Shown: positions 1 through 8,296 of the stretch, piece after piece
How positions within the stretch are numbered: position 1 is the first letter of the stretch
Layout: each line of letters starts with the position of its first letter
Source: Gammaproteobacteria bacterium
Lineage (GTDB): Bacteria > Pseudomonadota > Gammaproteobacteria > Steroidobacterales > Steroidobacteraceae
Length of the DNA stretch: 8,296 nt
Assembly: GCA_005877965.1 (NCBI GenBank)
Contig: VBNP01000023.1
Location: 1 to 8,296, forward strand
Reading direction: 5' to 3'
Position numbers and translations under genes: made by a program
Notes under the pieces: generated by a model
What the model saw: only the letters and a program-made list of their open reading frames with translations
Databases searched by the model: none
What the model was told of the DNA's origin: nothing

Positions 1-1316
<1,316 letters not shown>

Positions 1317-1323
1317 GGGCGGC

Positions 1324-1785
1324 TTATTCGACGACGAACAGCGGTTGGCCGAACTCGACCGGATCGCCGTTCTGGGCCATGACCGAGGTGATGCGACCCG
1401 CCTTGTCGGCTTCGATCTGGTTCATCATCTTCATCGCCTCGATGATGCACAGCACCTGGCCGACCTTGATTTCATCGCCGATCTCGACAAAGGCCTTCGC
1501 GCCCGGGGAGGGCGAGGCGTAGAAAGTGCCCACCATGGGCGCGGTGATCACGTGCTCGTTGGGCTTAGGTTTGGGGGCTGCGCTCTCGGCGGCGGGCAAC
1601 GCCGCGGACGCCGCGGCGGCCGGCAGCGTCGCCAGGTGCGCGATCTGCGCCGCGGCGTGCCCGGTTGCGGTGCCTGCCGGCATGCGGCTGATGCGCAGTG
1701 CCTCTTCGCCTTCCTTGATCTCGATTTCCGCGATGCCGGACTCCTCCAGCAACTCGATGAGCTTTTTGATTTTTCGAATGTCCAT
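1324..1785 (-). CDS. accB: Biotin carboxyl carrier protein of acetyl-CoA carboxylase (BCCP)
   Basis: Carries the covalently bound biotin that shuttles carboxylate from AccC to the carboxyltransferase AccAD. The 153-residue protein has the usual layout. Residues 1-35 are the N-terminal helical and beta segment (MDIRKIKKLIELLEESG) that contacts AccC. Residues 36-75 are a mobile Ala/Pro-rich linker ending in PKPKP. Residues from about 77 to 153 form the biotinyl domain. The biotin attachment motif is EAMKM with Lys119, 34 residues from the C-terminus as in E. coli BCCP. The 'thumb' loop is present as SPSPGAKAFVEIG. The gene lies 43 nt after aroQ and 7 nt before accC, in the order aroQ-accB-accC known from Pseudomonas and relatives. 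A G-rich run about 11 nt before the ATG is the only possible ribosome site. Confidence 0.98.
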   Translation of the reverse strand: MDIRKIKKLIELLEESGIAEIEIKEGEEALRISRMPAGTATGHAAAQIAHLATLPAAAASAALPAAESAAPKPKPNEHVITAPMVGTFYASPSPGAKAFVEIGDEIKVGQVLCIIEAMKMMNQIEADKAGRITSVMAQNGDPVEFGQPLFVVE

Positions 1786-1828
1786 GCCGGGAATGCCCCC
1801 CAGGAGTCAGAAAGCGGAAACGCGCAGC

Positions 1829-2275
1829 TCAGGCCGAGGCGGCGAGCCGTTGCGCGGCGGCGCGCACGGCCGCCTCGTAACCAAACGCGCCCAGCCCGGT
1901 GACGACCCCGACCGCGATGTCCGAGAGATAGGAATGCCGGCGAAACGGCTCGCGGGCGTGCGTGTTGGAGAGGTGCACTTCGATGAACGGCACACCGGTG
2001 CCGAGGATGGCGTCGCGCAGCGCGATGCTGGTGTGCGTGAATGCGCCCGGATTGACGATCATGAACGCCACCGCTTCGGCGCGGGCCCGATGGATGCGAT
2101 CGATCAGCTCGTGTTCGGCGTTACTCTGGAACGCGATCAGCTCGTGGCCGAGCTCGCGGGCTACCGCCGCCGAGCGCTTCTCGATCGACTCGAGCGTGTC
2201 AGTGCCGTACACGGCCGGTTCCCGGGTGCCGAGCAGATTGAGGTTCGGGCCGTTCAGTAACAGCACTCGGGCCAT
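1829..2275 (-). CDS. aroQ: Type II 3-dehydroquinate dehydratase
   Basis: Converts 3-dehydroquinate to 3-dehydroshikimate, the third step of the shikimate pathway, as a cytoplasmic dodecamer in this family. The 148-residue length is normal for type II enzymes. The protein starts MARVLLLNGPNLNLLGTREP, the family signature, and places the catalytic Arg18 and Tyr23 in the flexible lid. N75 (VNPGAFTHTS), H101 (EVHLSN), R108 and R112 fall at or next to the positions known in the well-studied M. tuberculosis enzyme, so it should be active. It is the first gene of the aroQ-accB-accC cluster, 112 nt downstream of the TlpA-like gene. No strong Shine-Dalgarno precedes the ATG, but the start is fixed by the conserved N-terminus. 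The link between shikimate and fatty-acid genes is positional; no functional link is implied. Confidence 0.98.
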   Translation of the reverse strand: MARVLLLNGPNLNLLGTREPAVYGTDTLESIEKRSAAVARELGHELIAFQSNAEHELIDRIHRARAEAVAFMIVNPGAFTHTSIALRDAILGTGVPFIEVHLSNTHAREPFRRHSYLSDIAVGVVTGLGAFGYEAAVRAAAQRLAASA

Positions 2276-2315
2276 GGGGGCGTGACTTCTTCGTGAGTCG
2301 TCCAGGCGAACCGAC

Positions 2316-2335
2316 GCGAATGTAACCTAATTCGC
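2316..2335. repeat. 20-bp perfect inverted repeat upstream of aroQ
   Basis: GCGAAT and ATTCGC form a perfect 6-bp inverted repeat around an 8-nt centre (GTAACCTA). It sits 41-60 nt upstream of the aroQ ATG, in the 112-nt gap after the TlpA-like gene. The size and placement would suit an operator for a dimeric regulator, or a weak RNA hairpin between two transcription units. There is no T-run, so it is not an intrinsic terminator. I see no convincing -35/-10 pair around it. The rest of the gap (2276-2387) holds nothing else I can name. Confidence 0.35.
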
Positions 2336-2387
2336 CCGCATCAGGGTACTTCTTGTGGCGATTTGCGAGGATCTGGCAGGACCCAGT

Positions 2388-3131
2388 CTAGTGCGCCGCA
2401 CCACCCGCCACCGCAGAGCGGCGCGTACTGAGGCGGCTGATCCCGGCCGCGATCTGCTCGCGGGCGGTGGCCAGGCTCAGGCGTCCCTGGTCCAGGTCAC
2501 GCATGCGGTCCAGGATGAAGTCGGCCTCGTCCGGGTGCAGCTCGCCCACTTTGAGTGTGACGATCCTGCCGGCGCGATCGGCGAAGGCACTGAAGGGCAG
2601 GACGGGATCCATTCCAAAAGCCGCGACGGCCTCGAATCCTCCCTGCTCGCCGATCAGCACGGGATAGTCGATCCCGCTGTCCGTGGCGTACTTCTGCGCT
2701 GCATCACGAAAATCGATCGCAATGCCGACAACTTCGAGGCGATCTATTGCACGTTCGCGACGCAAGCTCCTCAGGAGCGGGATTTCCCGGCGGCAGGGCT
2801 CGCACCAGGTGGCCCAGAAGTTCACGACCAGCGGCCGGCCCTTCCAGTCCCTGAGCCGGTGCGACCGACCGTCGAGCCCAGGCAGCGTGAGCTCCGGCAG
2901 CACCTCGGGGATCCTGCGCGCCGGCGGGGAGGGTACGGGTGCAGCCTCAAGAGGCAGGCTGGCAGGGGCAAGGGGTGCCGGCCCGGGTGCGGCATACAGC
3001 GTCACGCGCCGCGGACTTGCGAGGTGGTAGACGAGAAAGCCGCCGGCGGCGCAGGCCACCACGAGGGCGGCGGCGAGCCCCACGCCGGGCGCACCGCCCC
3101 CCCGGCCAGGCGAGGGCCGCGGAGAGCTCAC
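2388..3131 (-). CDS. TlpA-like membrane-anchored thioredoxin-fold protein
   Basis: Predicted periplasm-facing thiol reductase of the TlpA/ResA type. I chose the GTG at 3131, giving 247 residues: it overlaps the dsbD stop as GTGA (4 nt), and the protein from there begins with a short basic, Pro/Gly-rich head. A hydrophobic segment at about 17-38 anchors it in the inner membrane, followed by an Ala/Pro-rich linker to about residue 73. The thioredoxin domain runs from about 74 to 212. It has the active site WCEPC (C110, C113) in NFWATWCEPCRREIP, and a probable cis-Pro at P179 (LPFSAF). A basic C-terminal tail of roughly 35 residues follows. No Shine-Dalgarno is visible, so translation is probably coupled to dsbD. 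By position it is a likely electron acceptor from DsbD; a role in cytochrome c maturation or other periplasmic reduction is possible, but the sequence does not decide it. Confidence 0.9.
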   Translation of the reverse strand: MSSPRPSPGRGGGAPGVGLAAALVVACAAGGFLVYHLASPRRVTLYAAPGPAPLAPASLPLEAAPVPSPPARRIPEVLPELTLPGLDGRSHRLRDWKGRPLVVNFWATWCEPCRREIPLLRSLRRERAIDRLEVVGIAIDFRDAAQKYATDSGIDYPVLIGEQGGFEAVAAFGMDPVLPFSAFADRAGRIVTLKVGELHPDEADFILDRMRDLDQGRLSLATAREQIAAGISRLSTRRSAVAGGAAH

Positions 3132-5023
3132 GGAGGCGCGTGCAGCGCGGCGCGGGCGCGGGCGGCAAAGACTTGCGCCTTCATGTACCCCACCACCCGA
3201 AACTGGGCGCGCTCCTGGCCGTCCGCCCCGTAGAAAGCGATGGTCGGCGGTCCGAAGATCCCGAAGCGCTTCAGCAGCGCCTGGTCGTCCGCGTCGTTCT
3301 GCGTCACGTCGGCGCGCAACAGCAGCGCGGCGCCGAGCGTCGCCTGCACGGCCGGATCGGTGAAGGTGTAGCGCTCCATCTCCTTGCACGAGGTGCACCA
3401 GTCCGCCGAGAAATCCACCAGCACGCCGCGACCCTGCGCCTTCGCCTGCGCCACCTCGCGGTCCAGATCAGCGACCGATTTGATGCTGCGGAACGGCAAC
3501 TCGTGCACCCGGGCGGCGAAGGCGGGAATCGGCGCGAGCGGGTCGGTGCCGCCGAGCGCGGAGCCCGCCGTAAGGGCGACGCCGTACAGGCCCGCGATCA
3601 CGCCCGCGGCCCGCAGCCCCCAGGTGGCGGCGGAGCGGCCGCGCGTCTGCGACCACAGGAGCCAGGCCAGGATCAGTGCGGGCACGGCCCACAACGAGAG
3701 CGCCACGCGCTCCGGCACGATGCGCGCGAGCATCCACGCCGCGACCGCCAGCATCATCACGCCAAAGACTTTCTTCACCAGGTCCATCCAGGGTCCGGCC
3801 CGCGGCAGCAGCCGGCCCGCCGAGGCGCCGACCACGAGCAACGGCGTGCCCATGCCGATGCTCATGGCGAACAGCGCCGCGCCACCGCGCGCCACCTGCC
3901 CGGTCTGGCTGATCACGAGCAGCGCTCCGACCAGCGCCGGTCCCACGCAGGTGGTGACGATGAGAGCCGAGAGCGCCCCCATGACCGCGACACCACCGAA
4001 GGTGCCGGCGGACTGGCGATTGCTGAGGTTGGCAATGCGGGTCTGGATCGCGACCGGCATCTGCAGCGTGAACAGCCCGAACATCGAGAGCGCGAGCCCG
4101 ACGAACAGCACCGCAAACAGCGCCAGCACCCACCACTGCTGGAACACGGCCTGTACCTGCCGGCCCGCGGCCGCGCAGGCAATGCCGGCGAGCGTGTAGG
4201 TGAGCGCCATGCCGAGCACGTAGGTCACCGACAGCGCGAAGGCGCGCGTGGTGTTAAGGGTCCTGCCGCCCCCGGCGATGATCCCGGAGAGGATCGGGAC
4301 CATCGGCAGCACGCACGGCGTGAAGGCGAGCACGAGTCCTGCGAGGTAGAACCAGCCGAGCATAACCAGCGGATTGCCCGCGCGGATGAGGGAGGCGAAC
4401 CAGTCCTGCTCGGCGACGCCACCGCCGGCCCGCGGGGCGCCCGCAGCGAATGAGCCTGCGGAGCCCGCGCCGGGCGAGGCCGCGCCCGAGGACAGATTCA
4501 CGGTCACGGCCTTGTTAATGGGCGGGTAGCACAGGCCCGCGTCGGCGCAGCCCTGGTAGGTCACCTGCAGCGGCAGCTCGAAGGCACCGCCCCGCGCACG
4601 CAGCACCGGCACGGTGGCGACGAGCTCGTGGTGGTAGACCTCCTGCCTGCCGAAGTACGGGTCGGTCTTGATCTGGCCCTGAGGCATCTGCGGCGCGCCG
4701 AGCTGCGCCCGCTCGCTCGACGTCACGATCTTGATTCGGGCGCGGTAGAGGTAGTACCCGTCGGCGATTTCCCAGTTGAGGCGCACCCGATCCGTGCCGT
4801 CGGGCAGCGCATCGAAACGGAACGCCCGGTCGGGTGGCAGGAAGTCATCGCCGCTGCGCTTCAGCGAGTCCAGGAGCGCATTGATGCCCCCCTTGGGGGG
4901 CGCCTGCGAGGGGGTGGATGGGGCCGTGGCGTCCGGCGGTGCGGGGCTCGGGGTCTGCGCCTGAACCTGTAGCGAAAGGCTCATCAGCAGCAGGGCGGTC
5001 GAAATATGTCTGATCCGGGTCAC
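3128..5023 (-). CDS. dsbD: Thiol:disulfide interchange protein DsbD (DipZ)
   Basis: Moves electrons from cytoplasmic thioredoxin across the inner membrane to periplasmic DsbC, DsbG, CcmG or TlpA-like partners. All three redox modules are present in 631 residues. A signal peptide covers residues 1-22 (cleavage likely after VQA). The N-terminal periplasmic domain (about 45-178) has C159 and C165 in YQGCADAGLCYPPIN. The membrane domain (about 215-490, many hydrophobic helices) has C237 in AFTPCVLPMVPIL and C359 in VTTCVGPA. The 122-residue spacing of that pair equals the E. coli C163-C285 spacing. The C-terminal thioredoxin domain has C543/C546 in DWCTSCKEME. The start is GTG, with AAGG 6 nt upstream. 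It is longer than the roughly 565-residue E. coli precursor, partly through Ala/Pro-rich linkers at about 23-45 and 178-203. It heads the minus-strand cluster, divergent from groES. Confidence 0.97.
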   Translation of the reverse strand: MTRIRHISTALLLMSLSLQVQAQTPSPAPPDATAPSTPSQAPPKGGINALLDSLKRSGDDFLPPDRAFRFDALPDGTDRVRLNWEIADGYYLYRARIKIVTSSERAQLGAPQMPQGQIKTDPYFGRQEVYHHELVATVPVLRARGGAFELPLQVTYQGCADAGLCYPPINKAVTVNLSSGAASPGAGSAGSFAAGAPRAGGGVAEQDWFASLIRAGNPLVMLGWFYLAGLVLAFTPCVLPMVPILSGIIAGGGRTLNTTRAFALSVTYVLGMALTYTLAGIACAAAGRQVQAVFQQWWVLALFAVLFVGLALSMFGLFTLQMPVAIQTRIANLSNRQSAGTFGGVAVMGALSALIVTTCVGPALVGALLVISQTGQVARGGAALFAMSIGMGTPLLVVGASAGRLLPRAGPWMDLVKKVFGVMMLAVAAWMLARIVPERVALSLWAVPALILAWLLWSQTRGRSAATWGLRAAGVIAGLYGVALTAGSALGGTDPLAPIPAFAARVHELPFRSIKSVADLDREVAQAKAQGRGVLVDFSADWCTSCKEMERYTFTDPAVQATLGAALLLRADVTQNDADDQALLKRFGIFGPPTIAFYGADGQERAQFRVVGYMKAQVFAARARAALHAPP

Positions 5024-5060
5024 GTCGTGCCTTGGGGAAGTCTCATCGCTTCGGGGCTGT

Positions 5061-5090
5061 GTTATAGCTCAGCCTTTTGATGAGTGGCAG
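5061..5090 (-). promoter_or_regulatory. Candidate sigma-70 promoter for dsbD
   Basis: Read on the minus strand, a TATAAC -10 box (5066-5061, 5 of 6 to consensus) follows a CTGCCA -35-like hexamer (5090-5085, 4 of 6) with an 18-nt spacer. Transcription would start about 30 nt before the dsbD GTG. The -10 is good but the -35 is only fair, and one such match could arise by chance in a region this size. It is the best candidate in the gap. Confidence 0.35.
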
Positions 5091-5201
5091 GAACTGCGGT
5101 TCATCCCGGGCAGGCACCCTTGGTGTTCCCGCCCACCGTGACCCGGGCGCGCCTGCGGGCGCCTGAAGCCGCCCATGATCGCAAAAAAGTGCTTCCGGCG
5201 A

Positions 5202-5230
5202 CTTGAATTTGCAGGCCGCCCCCCTATTAT
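5202..5230 (+). promoter_or_regulatory. groESL promoter, readable as both sigma-32 and sigma-70
   Basis: CTTGAA (5202-5207) and CCCCTATT (5221-5228), separated by 13 nt, match the heat-shock sigma-32 pattern CTTGAA / CCCCATNT well. The same bases also contain a sigma-70-like pair: TTGAAT (5203-5208) and TATTAT (5225-5230) with a 16-nt spacer. Transcription would begin near 5237, about 80 nt before groES and inside the CIRCE operator. Which sigma factor is used cannot be told from sequence alone. Confidence 0.75.
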
Positions 5231-5256
5231 TAGCAGCCGCGACAGGGGAGTGCTAA
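5230..5256 (+). promoter_or_regulatory. CIRCE operator (HrcA repressor binding site) of groESL
   Basis: The right arm GAGTGCTAA (5248-5256) is a perfect CIRCE half-site. The left arm TTAGCAGCC (5230-5238) matches TTAGCACTC at 7 of 9 positions, and the spacer is the canonical 9 nt. Pairing extends 2 bp beyond the standard ends (5228-5258). HrcA, helped by GroEL in known systems, binds CIRCE and blocks transcription. Here the element starts on the last base of the -10 box and covers the expected transcription start. hrcA itself is not in the window. Confidence 0.93.
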
Positions 5257-5315
5257 TAGCCGCCTGAGCGCATAAATCCTTCCATTCACCTCAAGTCTTT
5301 TAAGGAGCGTCAACC

Positions 5316-5609
5316 ATGAAGATTCGTCCTCTTCATGACCGCGTGATCGTGAAGCGCCTGGAAGAGGAGCGTACCTCCCCGGGTGGCATCGTGATTCCCG
5401 ATACCGCGGCCGAGAAGCCGGTACAGGGAAAGATCGTAGCGGTCGGCAAGGGCAAGATTCTCGAGGACGGCCACGTGCGGCCGCTCGACGTCAAGGTCGG
5501 CGACAAGATCCTGTTCGGCAAGTACAGCGGAACCGAGGTCAAGGTCGAGGGTGATGAGCTAGTGGTCATGCGCGAAGAAGACGTCATGGCCGTGATTGAA
5601 GGCAAGTAA
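5316..5609 (+). CDS. groES: Co-chaperonin GroES (Hsp10)
   Basis: The heptameric lid of the GroEL folding chamber. The 97-residue length is normal. The protein opens MKIRPLHDRVIVKRLEEE and carries the GroEL-binding mobile loop at about 16-34 (ERTSPGGIVIPDTAAEKP), with its conserved Gly-Gly-Ile-Val-Ile core. It also has the family segments GKIVAVGKGK and VKVGDKILFGKYSGTEVK, and ends VMAVIEGK. A strong Shine-Dalgarno (AAGGAG, 5302-5307) lies 8 nt before the ATG, as expected for an abundant protein. It is the first gene of a two-gene operon with groEL, controlled by the promoter and CIRCE site just upstream. Confidence 0.99.
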   Translation: MKIRPLHDRVIVKRLEEERTSPGGIVIPDTAAEKPVQGKIVAVGKGKILEDGHVRPLDVKVGDKILFGKYSGTEVKVEGDELVVMREEDVMAVIEGK

Positions 5610-5624
5610 GCGAGGATCACGACA

Positions 5625-7259
<1,635 letters not shown>

Positions 7260-7262
7260 GAC

Positions 7263-7384
7263 CCTCTCTAAAGAGGTATCGATTCCGGAATCAACAGCCG
7301 ATTAACATAACAGCCAAGGGTTCGCGTCCGGTTCTCAGCCGGACGCCACCCTCAAAGCCGCGGAACAAGACCCCCTATTCCGCG
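7263..7384 (+). other. Hairpin-rich 3' untranslated region of groEL
   Basis: Between the groEL stop and the terminator lie four separate inverted repeats. They are: 7263-7276, a 5-bp stem (CCTCT/AGAGG) with a 4-nt loop; 7281-7292, the 12-nt perfect palindrome GATTCCGGAATC; 7324-7346, an 8-bp GC-rich stem (GCGTCCGG/CCGGACGC) with a 7-nt loop, extendable by GGGT/ACCC (7318-7321 with 7348-7351); and 7359-7384, a 7-bp stem (CGCGGAA/TTCCGCG) with a 12-nt loop. None is followed by a T-run. They could stabilise the chaperonin mRNA or be the body of a 3'-derived small RNA. No open reading frame of note is present. Confidence 0.5.
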
Positions 7385-7393
7385 CATTCCTTA

Positions 7394-7423
7394 CAGGCCC
7401 CACCCGGTGGGGCCTGTTTTTTT
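7394..7423 (+). terminator. Rho-independent terminator of groESL
   Basis: A perfect 10-bp GC-rich stem, CAGGCCCCAC (7394-7403) with GTGGGGCCTG (7407-7416), has a 3-nt loop and is followed directly by seven T residues (7417-7423). This is a textbook intrinsic terminator and marks the end of the groESL transcript. Confidence 0.96.
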
Positions 7424-7454
7424 GCGCACGCTGCGCGCACCTCCCCGGCGCCTC

Positions 7455-7499
7455 GGTGGCGGGTGTGCGGCACGTCGCAGTGCCGCTACTTCCCGCACC
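7455..7499 (+). other. Long imperfect hairpin upstream of the lipoprotein gene
   Basis: A 7-bp perfect stem, GCGGCAC (7467-7473) with GTGCCGC (7480-7486), has a 6-nt loop. It is nested in a second stem, GCGGG (7459-7463) with CCCGC (7492-7496), and GGT/ACC can pair beyond that. The total is about 15 bp with one internal loop and one bulge. It ends 39 nt before the lipoprotein ATG, just upstream of a T-rich patch. I could not place a convincing promoter in 7424-7537. The hairpin may be part of the 5' leader or a protein-binding site; high GC content raises the chance of coincidence. Confidence 0.35.
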
Positions 7500-7537
7500 T
7501 GCGCCTAAGGTTTATCGTCCTACCCAGGAGGCCGACC

Positions 7538-8296
7538 ATGGCTATTGTTCGTTACCGAGCCCTGCCGATCACCGCGTGCCTGGCCCTTGTGGCGCTGGCC
7601 GCGTGCGCGCCGGAAGGCCAGGACGAGATGAGCTGGGCGCGGGCGGCGCTCGCGCGCAACGACCGGATCGAGGTCGTGGCCGCCGACCGGCAGAGCGGTA
7701 CCTTTACGGTGCGGGTGAAGGACACGGGCGAGTTGCGCATGGTGCGCGCGGACCAGCTCATCGCCGGCCCGGCGCTCCCCGCGAACGCGCCGGCAGCGGC
7801 GGCCGGCACGGCTGCGCCCCCCGCAGCGACGCCGGTCACTGCCGAGGACGGCCCGCTCGCCAGCGCCGGCGAGGCTGCGGTCCGGCAGGACGCCAAGCCG
7901 CAGGCCGCGGCACCGGCCGGCACGCGCGCCGACACCGCGGGCGGACGCGTGTTGAAAGAAGGGCCGGGCTACACCATCAAGGCTGCCTCCACCGCAGCGC
8001 CGGCTGCGGGCGGGCGGGTGCGCGATAGCACCGTCACCAGCGCCGCAGTCGAGCGGCGCCACGAGCCGATCGTGTGCCAGGGGTCGCGGCTGCTGCACAT
8101 CGACAACCGCAACCTCGAGTTCGACGGCGACGCGGTGAGCGCGCAGGACGGCTGCGAGATTCACATCACCAACAGCCACATCAGCGCCACCGGGGTCGGG
8201 GTCACGGCCCGCGCCGCCAACGTCCACATCGACAACAGCCTGATCGAGGGCGATACGGCCTCGATCGATGCCTCGGATGGCGCGCAGGTGTATGCC
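7538..8296 (+). CDS. Predicted outer-membrane lipoprotein with a beta-helix-like C-terminal repeat (3' end cut by the window edge)
   Basis: I do not recognise this protein family. The ATG has an excellent ribosome site (AGGAGG, 7526-7531, 6 nt upstream), and 253 codons are open to the window edge. Residues 1-22 form a lipoprotein signal peptide with lipobox LAAC (lipidated Cys23). Ala rather than Asp at +2 predicts outer-membrane sorting. Residues 32-77 look like a small beta domain (RIEVVAADRQSGTFTVRV). Residues 78-175 are low-complexity, rich in Ala, Pro and Gly, probably a flexible spacer across the periplasm. From about residue 180 a repeat begins: HIDN at 187, HITN at 209, HIDN at 230 and VY at 251-252, spaced 21-22 residues, with alternating hydrophobic residues and Asn/Asp/Gly turns. 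This suggests a right-handed parallel beta-helix. C180 and C206 could form a disulfide. It has its own transcription unit after the groESL terminator. Function unknown. Confidence 0.85.
   Translation, partial: MAIVRYRALPITACLALVALAACAPEGQDEMSWARAALARNDRIEVVAADRQSGTFTVRVKDTGELRMVRADQLIAGPALPANAPAAAAGTAAPPAATPVTAEDGPLASAGEAAVRQDAKPQAAAPAGTRADTAGGRVLKEGPGYTIKAASTAAPAAGGRVRDSTVTSAAVERRHEPIVCQGSRLLHIDNRNLEFDGDAVSAQDGCEIHITNSHISATGVGVTARAANVHIDNSLIEGDTASIDASDGAQVYA

Noticed and set aside
3132..3398. Upstream extension of the TlpA-like frame to an earlier start
   Set aside because: It would overlap the DsbD thioredoxin domain by 271 nt and adds an Arg-rich stretch with no membrane or signal character. 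The GTG at 3131 gives a normal anchored protein.
2939..4453. A 504-codon plus-strand open frame across the TlpA-like gene and dsbD
   Set aside because: The translation is Arg/Ala/Gly-rich with no domain, and it lies antisense to two genes with intact catalytic motifs.
5145..5168. Imperfect 12-nt tandem repeat beginning GGGCGC
   Set aside because: Only two copies with six to seven identical bases in a GC-rich gap; expected by chance.
5069..5176. Small open frames in the dsbD-groES gap (35 codons on the minus strand from 5176, 28 codons on the plus strand from 5080)
   Set aside because: Neither has a Shine-Dalgarno or a recognisable sequence, and the minus-strand frame runs over the candidate dsbD promoter.
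7456..8028. A 190-codon plus-strand frame overlapping the lipoprotein gene
   Set aside because: It is an Arg/Gly-rich out-of-frame reading. The overlapping lipoprotein frame has AGGAGG, a signal peptide and a lipobox.

Overview
The window comes from a GC-rich Gammaproteobacterium. The gene order aroQ-accB-accC next to dsbD, the groESL operon carrying both a CIRCE operator and a sigma-32-like promoter, and the overall codon use point towards Xanthomonadales, Nevskiales, Steroidobacterales or relatives. That placement is inference from gene order and composition, not from a database search. All but one of the genes are conserved housekeeping genes, and I do not see a novel defence, mobile or biosynthetic system.

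Left half (1-5023), all on the minus strand and transcribed right to left: dsbD (transmembrane thiol:disulfide reductase), a TlpA-like membrane-anchored thioredoxin overlapping it by 4 nt, aroQ (type II 3-dehydroquinate dehydratase), accB (biotin carboxyl carrier protein) and accC (biotin carboxylase, running off the left edge about ten codons before its expected end). The first two genes make a periplasmic reducing module: DsbD carries electrons from cytoplasmic thioredoxin across the inner membrane, and the TlpA-like protein is a plausible receiver. The last three serve shikimate and fatty-acid synthesis. A 112-nt gap with a 20-bp inverted repeat separates the two groups.

Middle (5024-5315): the intergenic region between the divergent dsbD and groES genes. 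It holds a weak candidate dsbD promoter, a good groESL promoter readable as both sigma-32 and sigma-70, and a CIRCE operator (HrcA binding site) overlapping the promoter and the expected transcription start.

Right half (5316-8296), plus strand: groES and groEL, an intrinsic terminator preceded by several hairpins, then the 5' part of a lipoprotein gene. The lipoprotein has an Ala/Pro-rich linker followed by a 21-22-residue repeat that looks like a parallel beta-helix. It is the only gene here I could not assign to a known function and is the most interesting part of the window.
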